NCBI GenBank assembly: GCA_036675425.1
Contig: JAKFFB010000313.1
Coordinates: 1-64,000, forward strand
Direction of reading: 5' to 3'
Source of the DNA: SCTD01 sp036675425
Lineage (GTDB): Bacteria; Actinomycetota; Actinomycetes; Mycobacteriales; SCTD01
Length of the DNA stretch: 64,000 bases
The notes beneath the pieces were generated by a model. That model was not told where the DNA came from. It saw nothing but the letters and a program-made list of their open reading frames with translations, and ran no database searches. The position numbers and the translations under genes were made by a program. Shown here one piece after another: positions 23,051-31,809 of this stretch (the stretch's first letter is position 1; each line of letters begins with the position of its first letter).

Positions 23051-24070
23051 ATGAGCATCGACGTGGACCAGATCATCGCCGAGACGCCCGACCGCAACCT
23101 CGCGATGGAGCTGGTCCGCGTGACAGAGGCGGCGGCCATGGCCGCGGGCCGCTGGGTCGGTCGTGGCGACAAGAACGGCGGCGACGGCGCGGCCGTCGAC
23201 GCCATGCGCCAGCTGATCGGCACCGTCTCCATGCGCGGCGTCGTGGTCATCGGCGAGGGCGAAAAGGACGAGGCGCCGATGCTCTTCAACGGCGAGGAGG
23301 TCGGCTGCGGCGAGGGCCCCGAGTGCGACGTCGCCGTCGACCCGATCGACGGCACCACGCTGATGGCCAAGGGCATGCCCAACGCCATCGCCGTGATGGC
23401 CGTCGCGGAGCGCCACACGATGTACGACCCCAGCTCGGTCTTCTACATGGAGAAGCTGGTCACCGGCCACGAGGCGGCCGACGTCGTCGACATCACCGCC
23501 CCCGTGGCGCACAACATCCAGGCGGTGGCCAAGGCCAAGGGCGGGGCCCCGGAGGACGTGACGGTCTGCATCCTCGACCGGCCGCGGCACGAGGACCTGG
23601 TCCGCGAGGTCCGTCAGGCGAAGGCGCGCATCAAGTTCATCTCCGACGGTGACGTGGCCGGCGCGGTGATGGCCTGCACCGACGGCACCGGCGTCGACCT
23701 GCTGCTCGGCATCGGCGGCACCCCCGAGGGGATCATCACCGCCTGCGCGGTGAAGTGCCTCGGCGGCACCATCCAGGCCAAGCTCTGGCCGCAGAAGAAG
23801 AGCGAGTTCACCAACGCCGCCGCGGCGGGGCTCGACCTCGACGCGATCCTGCAGACCGACGACCTGGTGAGCAGCGACAACGTCTTCTTCGTCGCGACCG
23901 GCATCACCGACGGCGAGCTGCTGCGCGGGGTCCGCTACCGCGGCGGTGGGGCGACGACCGAGTCGCTGGTCATGCGGTCCAAGTCGGGGACCATCCGGCG
24001 CGTCACCTCGCAGCACCGGCTGACCAAGCTGCGCGCGTACGCCTCCATCGACTTCGAGCACCACGAGTAA
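23051..24070 (+). CDS. glpX: Fructose-1,6-bisphosphatase, class II (GlpX)
   Basis: 339 aa. Gluconeogenic phosphatase. The metal site signatures are IGEGEKDEAPMLFNGEEVG and VDPIDGTTLMAKGM, followed by MYMEK-like FYMEKLVTG, ISDGDVAGAVMAC and GIGGTPEGIITACAVKCLGG, all typical of class II enzymes. The ATG at 23051 fits the family N-terminus (SIDVDQIIAETPDRNLAMEL). With pckG and fumC in the window it forms part of gluconeogenesis and central carbon metabolism. Confidence 0.97.
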   Translation: MSIDVDQIIAETPDRNLAMELVRVTEAAAMAAGRWVGRGDKNGGDGAAVDAMRQLIGTVSMRGVVVIGEGEKDEAPMLFNGEEVGCGEGPECDVAVDPIDGTTLMAKGMPNAIAVMAVAERHTMYDPSSVFYMEKLVTGHEAADVVDITAPVAHNIQAVAKAKGGAPEDVTVCILDRPRHEDLVREVRQAKARIKFISDGDVAGAVMACTDGTGVDLLLGIGGTPEGIITACAVKCLGGTIQAKLWPQKKSEFTNAAAAGLDLDAILQTDDLVSSDNVFFVATGITDGELLRGVRYRGGGATTESLVMRSKSGTIRRVTSQHRLTKLRAYASIDFEHHE

Positions 24071-24106
24071 GCAGGAAGTCGCACGCCTGGTGACGAAACA
24101 CCCGGG

Positions 24107-26320
24107 ATGCGCCGACTCCTGATCTCCGCTGCCCTGGTCGTCGCCGGCGGGCTCACGATCCCGCTGGCCTCCGCCGCCTCGCCGGACCCCGGCCAGCTGA
24201 AGGCCGGAGCCGCGCAGGTCGACATCACGCCGAGGCTCGGCGGGACGACCCTCGGCTACGTCCGGCCGGACATGGCGGTCGACGGGGTGCACACCCGGCT
24301 GACCGGTCGCGCGCTGGTGCTGCAGGACGGCGACAGCAAGGTGGCGCTGCTCGCCACCGACCTCGGCTTCCCGCTCAACAAGGACGACGTCATCGCCCGG
24401 GTCGCCGACCTGGGCTACACCCACGCGAACGTCCTCTACACCGGCACGCACACCCACAGCGGCCCGGAGGACCTCGCCGACTGGCAGGTCGAGCAGCTCG
24501 CGCAGGCCATCCGCCGAGCGGACAAGGCGCTCACCCCGGCCAAGGCCGCCTGGGGGTCGACGGTCGTCCGGGGGGTCGCCCGGAACCGCTCCGTCGAGGC
24601 GCACCTGGCCAACCACGGGAACGACCTGGCGTACGGCCAGGGCTACGCCGAGGTCGACCCGCACGGCGTCGAGCACACCGTCGACGACACGCTCCGCGTG
24701 CTGCGCGTGGACAAGCTGAACGGCACGCCCCTGTCGGCGTGGGTGGAGTTCCCGGTGCACCTGACGGCCTCGACGCCGTACAACACCCTGTGGGACACCG
24801 AGATCGCCGGCCCGACGCTCGAGCACCTGACCTCGCGGATCGCGGCGCCGGGCTTCGTCGGGCTCTACAGCAACGGCGCCTCCGGCGACCTGCAGCCGAC
24901 CTTCGACGCCTGGAACCCGCAGGCGCTGATGGACCTGCACGGCCGGCGCCTGTCGGCGGGGGCGTACGACGCCTGGCGCGCGGCGGGCCGCTCCCTCGAC
25001 GAGGACCTCGCCGTCGACGTCCGCTGGACGAAGTCCTGCTACTGCGGCCAGGAGGTCGAGGAGGGCAAGTCCGTCGCGGCCGAGCCGGTGTGGGGGCTGC
25101 CGTTCCTCGGCGGCTCCGAGGACGGCGCGTCGATCTTCCACGAGCCGCTCGCGACCGAGGGGCGGCGGCTGCCCGCGGCCATGGCTGATCCGGTCCACGG
25201 CCGCAAGATCCGCGCGGCGTGGAGCCGGCCGGTCGGCGTGCACGACGTGATCCCCGAGCTGCAGGTGCTGCGGCTGGGTGACCGGCTGATGCTCAACGCG
25301 CCCGGTGAGCCGAGCGTCGAGATGGCCCGCCGCTTCGTCGCGGCCGTCCAGCCGGTGCTGCCGGCCGGTGTCACGGAGGCCTTCGTGGTGGGTCTCGCGA
25401 ACGGCTACATGGCCTACCTGGTGACCCCCGAGGAGTACGAGCAGCAGCACTACGAGGGCGGCCACACCGTCTACGGCGTCTGGACCTCGCTGCTGGCGCG
25501 GAACGGCTTCGTCGAGCTGTCGTCGTCGATGAAGGCCGGCAAGCCGGCGCCTCCGCCGTACGAGGAGCCGACCCTCGGCGGGACCTCGCCCGGCTCGCCG
25601 GACGTCGGCGACGGCGGGGTCGAGGGCGCGCTGGTGACCGAGCCCTCCGCGGTCGTGCCGCGGCACGGGCTGGTCGAGCTGTCCTGGACCGGCGCCTCCG
25701 GTGGCGTGGACCGCCCGGTGGACACGCCCTTCCTCGTCCTGGAGCGGCAGGTCGGGTCGGCCTGGACGCCGGTGTCGACCGACCTCGGGGTGCGCTGGGT
25801 GTGGGAGGAGGCCGACGGCACCTACTCCGCGCGCTACGACGTGCCGGCCGACGCACCCCTCGGCAAGCACCGGGTGCGGGTGCTGTCCGGCAGCTACACG
25901 CTCACCACTGCGCCGTTCACCGTGGCGGCGTCGTCGGGGCTGCGGGTGCTCGGGGCCGAGGTCGTCGGGCGGTCCGTGGTGTTCCGCGCCCAGAACCCTG
26001 CCCCGGACGCGGATCGCTCCGTGACCTGGCGGCCGGTCGCCCCGTCCGGGGGGACGCTGCGGTTCGTGGCCGGCGGGCGCACGCTGACGGCGTCGTACTC
26101 CCGCACGCTGGGCGGCTGGGTCGCTCCCGCGGGGGTGCTGCGGGCGGGGTCGACGGTGGTCGTCCCGGCCGGTGGATTGGTCGACGGCGCGGGCAACCGC
26201 AGCGGTGCAGCGGTCAAGGTCACCGTCGGGTCGGTGGCCCCTGCCGAGTGGCCGGACCACATCGGCACCGGCGGCGGCCGCACCCCCGGCCCCTTCGGCG
26301 AAGGCACCTGGCCGCCGTAG
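24107..26320 (+). CDS. Neutral ceramidase-like secreted protein lacking the usual nucleophile Ser
   Basis: 737 aa. A signal peptide (about 1-24, PLASAAS) is followed by a domain of the neutral/alkaline ceramidase superfamily: AGAAQVDITPRLGG, the metal motif TGTHTHSGPEDL, GVARNRSVEAH and FVVGLANGYMAYLVTPEEYE. A C-terminal beta domain spans about 510-710. In canonical ceramidases the nucleophile lies in a GDVSPN-type motif; here the aligned stretch SGDLQPTFDAW has Gln in place of Ser. It may therefore act on another amide or ester, or use another residue. An unusual KSCYCGQE is at about 305. It lies 36 bases after glpX; the start was chosen for its signal peptide. Confidence 0.82.
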   Translation: MRRLLISAALVVAGGLTIPLASAASPDPGQLKAGAAQVDITPRLGGTTLGYVRPDMAVDGVHTRLTGRALVLQDGDSKVALLATDLGFPLNKDDVIARVADLGYTHANVLYTGTHTHSGPEDLADWQVEQLAQAIRRADKALTPAKAAWGSTVVRGVARNRSVEAHLANHGNDLAYGQGYAEVDPHGVEHTVDDTLRVLRVDKLNGTPLSAWVEFPVHLTASTPYNTLWDTEIAGPTLEHLTSRIAAPGFVGLYSNGASGDLQPTFDAWNPQALMDLHGRRLSAGAYDAWRAAGRSLDEDLAVDVRWTKSCYCGQEVEEGKSVAAEPVWGLPFLGGSEDGASIFHEPLATEGRRLPAAMADPVHGRKIRAAWSRPVGVHDVIPELQVLRLGDRLMLNAPGEPSVEMARRFVAAVQPVLPAGVTEAFVVGLANGYMAYLVTPEEYEQQHYEGGHTVYGVWTSLLARNGFVELSSSMKAGKPAPPPYEEPTLGGTSPGSPDVGDGGVEGALVTEPSAVVPRHGLVELSWTGASGGVDRPVDTPFLVLERQVGSAWTPVSTDLGVRWVWEEADGTYSARYDVPADAPLGKHRVRVLSGSYTLTTAPFTVAASSGLRVLGAEVVGRSVVFRAQNPAPDADRSVTWRPVAPSGGTLRFVAGGRTLTASYSRTLGGWVAPAGVLRAGSTVVVPAGGLVDGAGNRSGAAVKVTVGSVAPAEWPDHIGTGGGRTPGPFGEGTWPP

Positions 26321-26323
26321 CCT
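26318..26323 (+). promoter_or_regulatory. Leaderless -10 hexamer TAGCCT of the exonuclease III gene
   Basis: TAGCCT overlaps the last codons of the ceramidase-like gene and ends 7 bases before the GTG. It gives the downstream gene its own promoter despite the 10-base gap. Confidence 0.5.
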
Positions 26324-26330
26324 CGGCCGC

Positions 26331-27083
26331 GTGCGCATCGCCACCTGGAACGTCAACTCCGTCGGCGCGCGGCTCCCCCGGCTGCTGCCCTGGCTGGAGG
26401 AGGTCGCCCCGGACGTGGTCGCGCTCCAGGAGACGAAGTGCGCCGATGCGGCCTTCCCGTACATGCCCTTGCAGGCGCTCGGCTACGAGGCGGCGCACTC
26501 GGGAGACGGCCGCTGGAACGGCGTCGCCATCCTGTCGAAGGTCGGGCTGTCGGACGTGTCCCACGTCCTCGCCGGGCACCCCGAGCCGCGGCTGGTGTCG
26601 GCGCAGTGCGGGCCGCTGCGCGTCTACAGCTGCTACGTCCCGAACGGCCGGGCGCTCGGGGACCCGCACTACGACTACAAGCTGGCGTGGTTCGGCTCGC
26701 TGCTCGACCAGCTGCAGGAGAGGGACCCTGCCGAGCCGCTGGTCGTCATGGGCGACCTCAACGTCGCCCTGCACGACCGCGACGTCTGGGACATCGGGGC
26801 GTTCGCGGACTCGACGCACGTGACACCGGCCGAGCGCGCAGCCGTGCAGGCGCTGCTCGACTGGGGGCTGGTCGACGTCGAGGCGCGGCCGGGCAAGGGC
26901 GACGTGCCGTTCACCTACTGGGACTACCGCGCCGGCATGATGCACAAGAACCTCGGCATGCGGATCGACTACGTGCTGGCGACCGCCGCAGTGCGGGTGC
27001 GTGACGCGTGGGTCGACCGGGAGGCCCGCAAGGGGAAGGGCGCCTCCGACCACGCGCCGGTCGTGGTGGACCTCGACATCTAG
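26331..27083 (+). CDS. Exodeoxyribonuclease III / AP endonuclease
   Basis: 250 aa. The endonuclease/exonuclease/phosphatase fold: IATWNVNSVGARL, DVVALQETKCADAAFP, YSCYVPNGRALGDPHYDYK, VVMGDLNVALHDRDVW, FTYWDYRAGMM and the final GASDHAPVVVDL. It would repair AP sites and 3' blocks. The GTG at 26331 begins the first strand and has TAGCCT 7 bases upstream. It is convergent with the phosphotransferase gene, overlapping by 4 bases. Confidence 0.94.
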   Translation: MRIATWNVNSVGARLPRLLPWLEEVAPDVVALQETKCADAAFPYMPLQALGYEAAHSGDGRWNGVAILSKVGLSDVSHVLAGHPEPRLVSAQCGPLRVYSCYVPNGRALGDPHYDYKLAWFGSLLDQLQERDPAEPLVVMGDLNVALHDRDVWDIGAFADSTHVTPAERAAVQALLDWGLVDVEARPGKGDVPFTYWDYRAGMMHKNLGMRIDYVLATAAVRVRDAWVDREARKGKGASDHAPVVVDLDI

Positions 27084-28273
27084 CCCGCGGTCAGCACCTC
27101 GTCGACCAGGTCGAGCAGCACCCGCGTCTGCTGCTCCCAGTCCGGGACGTGACGGGAGTGCGGCCAGGTCGCCAAGCCCAGCAGGACCGCGGCGGTGCTG
27201 GCGGCCAGCTCGCGGGGGTCGTGCAGCGGGCTCACCGCGCGGGTGACCTCCGGGAGCCAGCGGCCTGCCGCGCTCCGGCCGATGTCGAGCGTGCGCAGCA
27301 CGCGCAGGTGCGCGAGCAGGTTGCCGGCGTCGTCCGCGGGCTGCCCGGTGCCCGCACCGTCCACGTCCACGACGCCCAGGACGCCGTCGTCCTGGACGAG
27401 GAGCTGCCCGTCGTAGAAGTCCCCGTGGACACCTCCCGGCGTGCGCGGGCCGTCGGCGATCCGGGCGAGCTGTGCGTCGATCCGGTGACGTTCGTCCGGC
27501 AGCACCGCCTGCAGCAGGGCGCCGTGGCCCCGGGCGTGCCGACGCGTGTCGCGCGCCGGCAGAGCGAGCTCCAGGCTCGCGAAGGCCCGCAGCACGGCCG
27601 CAACCGCCTCTCCCGGCGGCAGGGCGTGCTCGTCGGCGAGCAGCAGCGAGCGCAGCGGGGTGCCGGACACCGGCGACAGCACCAGCAGGCCGAGGGCGGC
27701 ATCGACCGCGAGCGCCTTCGGCACCGGGATCCCCGCCTCCCGGCAGGCGTCGTGCCGCATCCGGAGGTCCGCCACCGCCGCCGGGCGAACGCACTTGAGG
27801 AACAGCCGCACCGACGGAGTGCGCACCTCGACGACGGCACGACGTCGAGGTCGTACGGAGAGCAGGGTCAGCGTCACGTCGTCCGGCGGCAGACCGAGGG
27901 CGGTGAGCAGCCCCGCCACGGCGTCGGCATCCAGCGCGGAGCGGAGTCCCACCAGGTCCGGGTCGTCGCGCACCCGCCAGGCGGCCACCGGGCCGGCCGG
28001 GCCGTCCAGGACCAGCGCGCCCGGGGCGGGCGCCCCACCGGCCGCCACCACCCAGCCCTCGCGCACCGGCTCCCCGTTGCGGCGGACCGTGGCGGCGAAG
28101 CGGACGACCGCGTCGTGCCCCGGGCGATAGGTGACGTCCTCACGCGCGGCGCTCACGAGCTCCGCACCATCGACCGCCACCAGCGGTGCGAGCAGCTCGG
28201 ACGGCTCGGCTGCGGTGAGCGCGGCGTAGGCGGCGGCCAGCCGGTCGTCCCGTCGCTGCTCGTCCTCGCCCAT
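27080..28273 (-). CDS. APH-family phosphotransferase-like protein with altered catalytic loop
   Basis: 397 aa. A kinase-like fold of the aminoglycoside phosphotransferase family. The catalytic loop reads GGVHGDFYDGQLLV, with the catalytic Asp present but Gln where the family usually has the metal-binding Asn (HGDxxxxN). The second metal-binding Asp is in VVDVDGAGTGQPADDAGNLL. The N-terminal 150 residues hold the nucleotide-binding lobe (VRLFLKCVRPAAVADLRMRH). The substrate is unknown; resistance should not be inferred. The ATG at 28273 has GAGACT 7 bases upstream. Confidence 0.82.
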   Translation of the reverse strand: MGEDEQRRDDRLAAAYAALTAAEPSELLAPLVAVDGAELVSAAREDVTYRPGHDAVVRFAATVRRNGEPVREGWVVAAGGAPAPGALVLDGPAGPVAAWRVRDDPDLVGLRSALDADAVAGLLTALGLPPDDVTLTLLSVRPRRRAVVEVRTPSVRLFLKCVRPAAVADLRMRHDACREAGIPVPKALAVDAALGLLVLSPVSGTPLRSLLLADEHALPPGEAVAAVLRAFASLELALPARDTRRHARGHGALLQAVLPDERHRIDAQLARIADGPRTPGGVHGDFYDGQLLVQDDGVLGVVDVDGAGTGQPADDAGNLLAHLRVLRTLDIGRSAAGRWLPEVTRAVSPLHDPRELAASTAAVLLGLATWPHSRHVPDWEQQTRVLLDLVDEVLTAG

Positions 28274-28298
28274 GTCCGGCAGTCTCCGCTACAGCGCA

Positions 28299-28332
28299 CC
28301 GCCGTCCCGCGGGCGAGCCTGCGGGACGGCGG
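28299..28332. terminator. Hairpin after the secreted Ala/Ser/Pro-rich gene
   Basis: CCGCCGTCCCGC (28299-28310) pairs perfectly with GCGGGACGGCGG (28321-28332), 10-base loop, no U-tract. It lies downstream of the minus-strand gene ending at 28345 and before the next minus-strand start at 28273. Confidence 0.65.
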
Positions 28333-28344
28333 TACGAGGGTCGA

Positions 28345-28815
28345 TCAGGGGGTCTGCGGCGTCTCCGGGCTGGGCGGGGTGTCCACGGCTGCGGGACCGG
28401 CCTCCTCCTCGTCCTGCGGCGTCACCGGGCTGGGCGGCGAGGCCGGACTGGCCGGGGTGTCCACCGACGCAGCGCTCGGGGCCGAGGCAGCGCTGGTCGC
28501 AGAGGCGGCACTGGCCGCGGACGCCTGCGAGACGGCCGACTGCGCCGACGGCGTGTCCACGGCGGCGGTCGACACGGGGGCAGCTGGCGTCGTCGGCGAG
28601 TCGGGCGCCGTCACCGTCGCGTCGCCGCGGTCCTCGGCAGAGGTGACCAGCGCCTTGTCCTCGTCGCTCAGCGGCGAGACGGCCGGGGTCGCCGGAGCCG
28701 GTGAGGCGGGCCGGTCGTCATCGGCCAGCGCGACGCCGCCGAGGGCGGCGGCAGCGATGACGCCGGACGAGGCGGCGGCGGCGATGACCTTCCAGCTGCG
28801 GGGTGTCGAGTTCAC
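28345..28815 (-). CDS. Secreted acidic Ala/Ser/Pro-rich protein
   Basis: 156 aa, no family recognised. A signal peptide (about 1-31, VALADDD) leaves an intrinsically disordered, acidic mature chain rich in Ala, Ser, Pro and Thr. It contains three VDTP copies (STAAVDTPSAQ, AASVDTPASP, AAVDTPPSP) and a run of Ala-Ser-rich units. The GTG at 28815 has GGAGG 5-6 bases upstream. It has no anchor or LPxTG. Upstream of it lies GGGGGTAGGGCG (minus strand), shared in part with the 31546-31698 gene. It may be a wall-associated or extracellular filler protein. Confidence 0.65.
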   Translation of the reverse strand: MNSTPRSWKVIAAAASSGVIAAAALGGVALADDDRPASPAPATPAVSPLSDEDKALVTSAEDRGDATVTAPDSPTTPAAPVSTAAVDTPSAQSAVSQASAASAASATSAASAPSAASVDTPASPASPPSPVTPQDEEEAGPAAVDTPPSPETPQTP

Positions 28816-28942
28816 GGGTTCCTCCAGAGGGGTTGGACGAGCTGCTGCGGTTATCGCCCTACCCCCGACAAGGGTTACGCGACCCCTCTCTGCTTCGACG
28901 CCTGGGATGGCCCGACTTGACCATGCGGAGCAGGCAGACGGC

Positions 28943-30025
28943 TCAGTGGCTGCTCGGCAGGCTCGCCCGCGCGGCGTCCGGGGCCACCCCGCACGCCTCC
29001 AGCAGGTCCACCACGGCCGAGCGCAGCTGGCCGACGACGACGCTCGCCGACAGCCCGCCGCCCAGTCGGCTCGGGTCGAGCAGCTGCGCCACCTCGAGCA
29101 GCCCTCTCACGGCTTCGGCCTGCCCGCTGCCCACCTGCACAGCCATGCCGTCGAGCACCGAAGCCAGCTGCTCGAGCAGTCCGGCGAGCGGCGGGGGCAG
29201 CGGGTCGTCGCTGCCGATCGCGAAGAGCACCCGGCGCACGAGCACGCGCAGGTTGCGGACGGCCCGGTCGACGCCGGCGGCGAGCGCGCTCTGCGCCTCC
29301 CAGACGTGCGCGGTGTCGCGTCGCAGGGGTGACAGCCGGGTGATGTCCCGCCCGGTGCCCAGGGCCTCGGTCCAGGCGGTCAACCCTGGCTGCGTCGCCC
29401 GGGCGCTCGCCAGCGCGAAGGCGGCGGTGGCGGTGTCCCGCTCGCGCACCGCCGCGGCGCACTCGCGCAGGGACGCCGCCACGTCGTGCAGCACCTGACG
29501 ACCTGCCCGGTGCGCGGGGCGCCAGGGCGCTGCCGGCAGCAGCGCCGCCACGGCGAGCGCCGTCGCACCGCCGACCATCGCGTCCTCCCACCGGGCGACA
29601 TCACCGCCGGGCACCCGCGGCAGCGCAACGACGAAGACCGCCTGCAGCCCGGCCTGCGCGGTGACGAGCGCGCCTCCGTCGAGCACGAGCGCGAGCACCA
29701 GGGCGATGCCGACGACGACGCCGATCTGCCACGCCCCGGTGCCGATCCGGTCGACCAGGGCGTCCCCGACGGCGACCCCCACCGTGACGCCGACGGCCAG
29801 CTCGGCCACCCGACGCAGCCGCTGCGCCGCCCGTACGCCCAGGCAGACCACCGCAGCGACGCAGGCGAAGAACGGCCGGTCGTGCCCGAGCACGGAGGAC
29901 GCCAGCGCCCACGCGACCGCAGCGCCGATCGAGCACTGCACGACCGGCCAGGCGCCGGCGCGGAGCCGCGCCGCCGACGCGTCGACCTTGCGTCGCGTCG
30001 CGTCGCGCAGGCTCGACCGGGGCAC
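28943..30025 (-). CDS. FUSC/aromatic acid exporter-like membrane protein
   Basis: 360 aa. An N-terminal block of about five or six helices (25-165) with WPVVQCSIGAAVAWALASS and HDRPFFACVAAVVCLGV matches FUSC-type transporters. A cytoplasmic helical domain (about 170-345) follows. This half-size form, lacking a second membrane half, is common in actinobacteria. The GTG at 30025 has CAGGCT 6 bases upstream. It is divergent from fumC. Substrate unknown. Confidence 0.82.
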   Translation of the reverse strand: MPRSSLRDATRRKVDASAARLRAGAWPVVQCSIGAAVAWALASSVLGHDRPFFACVAAVVCLGVRAAQRLRRVAELAVGVTVGVAVGDALVDRIGTGAWQIGVVVGIALVLALVLDGGALVTAQAGLQAVFVVALPRVPGGDVARWEDAMVGGATALAVAALLPAAPWRPAHRAGRQVLHDVAASLRECAAAVRERDTATAAFALASARATQPGLTAWTEALGTGRDITRLSPLRRDTAHVWEAQSALAAGVDRAVRNLRVLVRRVLFAIGSDDPLPPPLAGLLEQLASVLDGMAVQVGSGQAEAVRGLLEVAQLLDPSRLGGGLSASVVVGQLRSAVVDLLEACGVAPDAARASLPSSH

Positions 30026-30063
30026 GTGCGCAGCCTGTCAGAGGTCTTGGCAGGATGAGCCCC

Positions 30064-31467
30064 ATGGCTGATCAGACGCAGGAGTGGCGGATCGAGCACG
30101 ACACCATGGGCGAGGTGCGGGTCCCGAAGGACGCGAAGTACCGCAGCCAGACCCAGCGGGCGGTCGAGAACTTCCCCGTCAGCGGCCAGCGGCTCGAGCG
30201 CGCGCACATCGAGGCGCTCGCGCGCATCAAGGCCGCCGCCGCGAAGGTGAACGCCGAGCTCGGCGTGCTCGACAAGGACATGGCGCAGGCCATCCAGGAC
30301 GCCGCCGCCGAGGTGGCCAACGGTGACCACGACGACCACTTCCCGGTCGACGTCTTCCAGACCGGCTCCGGCACGAGCAGCAACATGAACACCAACGAGG
30401 TGCTCGCCACCCTCGCGACCGACAAGCTCGGCAGCCCGGTCCACCCCAACGACCACGTCAACGCCAGCCAGTCCAGCAACGACGTCTTCCCGAGCAGCAT
30501 CCACATCGCGGCGACCTCAGCCGTGGTCAACGACCTCGTACCCGCGCTCGAGCACCTCGCCGCCTCCCTCGAGCGCAAGCGCGACGAGTTCGCGACGGTG
30601 GTGAAGTCCGGCCGCACCCACCTCATGGACGCCACCCCGGTGACGCTGGGGCAGGAGTTCGGCGGGTACGCCGCTCAGGTCCGGTACGGCGTCGACCGCC
30701 TGCAGGCGGCTCTCCCGCGGCTGGCCGAGCTTCCCCTCGGCGGTACGGCGGTCGGCACCGGCATCAACACCCCGCCCGGCTTCAGCGCCGCCGTCATCGA
30801 GGAGGTCGCCCGCGCGACCGGGCTGCCGCTGACCGAGGCGCGCGACCACTTCGAGGCGCAGGGCGCCCGGGACGGCCTGGTCGAGGCGAGCGGTCAGCTC
30901 AAGACCATCGCCGTCGGCCTCAACAAGATCTGCAACGACCTGCGCTGGATGGGCTCCGGCCCGCGCGCCGGCCTCGGCGAGATCCAGCTGCCGGACCTGC
31001 AGCCCGGGTCATCGATCATGCCCGGCAAGGTCAACCCGGTCATCCCCGAGGCGACCCACATGGTCTGCGCCCAGGTCATCGGCAACGACGCCGCGATCAC
31101 GTTCGCGGGCGCGGCCGGCAACTTCGAGCTCAACGTGATGCTGCCCGTGATGGCGCGCAACCTGCTCGAGTCGATCCGCCTGCTGGCCAACATCTCTCGA
31201 TTGCTCGCCGACCGGACCGTCGACGGCATCGTCGCGGACGAGGAGCGCTGCCGCGAGCTCGCGGAGAGCTCCCCGAGCATCGTCACGCCACTGAACAAGT
31301 ACATCGGCTACGAGAACGCCGCGAAGGTCGCAAAGACGGCGCTGAAGGAGAAGAAGACGATCCGCCAGGTCGTCCTCGACAGCGGGTTCGTCACCGACGG
31401 CATGCTCACCGAGCAGCAGCTCGACGAGGCGCTCGACGTGCTGAGCATGACCAAGCCCGGCCTGTAG
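30064..31467 (+). CDS. fumC: Fumarate hydratase, class II
   Basis: 467 aa. Interconverts fumarate and malate in the TCA cycle. WRIEHDTMGEVRVPKDAKY is the family N-terminus, then GSGTSSNMNTNEVLA, NDHVNASQSSNDVFPSS, SGRTHLMDATPVTLGQE and the signature GSSIMPGKVNPVIPE. The ATG at 30064 was chosen over 30055 because it gives the family N-terminus and has CAGGAT 7 bases upstream (leaderless pattern). Confidence 0.97.
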   Translation: MADQTQEWRIEHDTMGEVRVPKDAKYRSQTQRAVENFPVSGQRLERAHIEALARIKAAAAKVNAELGVLDKDMAQAIQDAAAEVANGDHDDHFPVDVFQTGSGTSSNMNTNEVLATLATDKLGSPVHPNDHVNASQSSNDVFPSSIHIAATSAVVNDLVPALEHLAASLERKRDEFATVVKSGRTHLMDATPVTLGQEFGGYAAQVRYGVDRLQAALPRLAELPLGGTAVGTGINTPPGFSAAVIEEVARATGLPLTEARDHFEAQGARDGLVEASGQLKTIAVGLNKICNDLRWMGSGPRAGLGEIQLPDLQPGSSIMPGKVNPVIPEATHMVCAQVIGNDAAITFAGAAGNFELNVMLPVMARNLLESIRLLANISRLLADRTVDGIVADEERCRELAESSPSIVTPLNKYIGYENAAKVAKTALKEKKTIRQVVLDSGFVTDGMLTEQQLDEALDVLSMTKPGL

Positions 31468-31478
31468 ACCCCGAACGC

Positions 31479-31523
31479 GCCGAGGGCCCGCGTCCCCACC
31501 CAGCAGGGGAAGCGGGCCCTCGG
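31479..31523. terminator. Strong hairpin after fumC
   Basis: GCCGAGGGCCCGC runs into a stem with GCGGGCCCTCGG (13-base arm region) enclosing a second CCCC/GGGG step and a short loop. It lies 12 bases after the fumC stop, before the convergent peptide gene, and probably serves both. Confidence 0.75.
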
Positions 31524-31545
31524 ACGTCTGGGCCGGTCGAGACGC

Positions 31546-31698
31546 CTAGGGCGTGTCGACGCAGTTGGTGCCGTTGGTCGGCAGAGCCGTGCCGTTGACG
31601 TTCACATCCGTGGTCAGGCAGACCTGACCGGCGGACGCGGGCGCGGCGAACGCGCCGAGCGCCAGGACGGCGACAGCGGCGAGGAGGATGCGCTTCAA
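31546..31698 (-). CDS. Tiny secreted two-cysteine peptide
   Basis: 50 aa, not recognised. The signal peptide ends in APASA, giving a 27-residue mature peptide with GQVCLTTDVNVNGTALPTNG and a NCVDTP end. The plan (APASA cleavage, V-C near the start, C-V near the end) matches the peptide at 11668-11805. The TTG at 31698 has GGAGAA 6-7 bases upstream, and no ATG or GTG gives a signal peptide. Upstream CCCGTTGC is shared with the other peptide gene. Possibly a small extracellular signal or disulphide-bonded surface peptide. Confidence 0.6.
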   Translation of the reverse strand: MKRILLAAVAVLALGAFAAPASAGQVCLTTDVNVNGTALPTNGTNCVDTP

Positions 31699-31809
31699 GG
31701 GGGTTCTCCTTCTCGTGGGGCGGCCCGTCGCCGCCCTACACCCCCTGCAACGGGCGACCTCCAGGAACCTCGCGCGCATCGCAGAACTTTTTTCGGGCAC
31801 TCCCGAGAC

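Noticed and set aside
22781..26464. 1227-codon open frame on the minus strand opposite glpX and the ceramidase-like gene
   Set aside because: Codon bias in very GC-rich DNA keeps antisense frames open; its translation is low-complexity and the plus-strand genes are certain.
27080..28273. Antibiotic resistance gene call for the APH-like protein
   Set aside because: Only the general kinase-like fold is visible, with an altered catalytic loop; no resistance subfamily motif.
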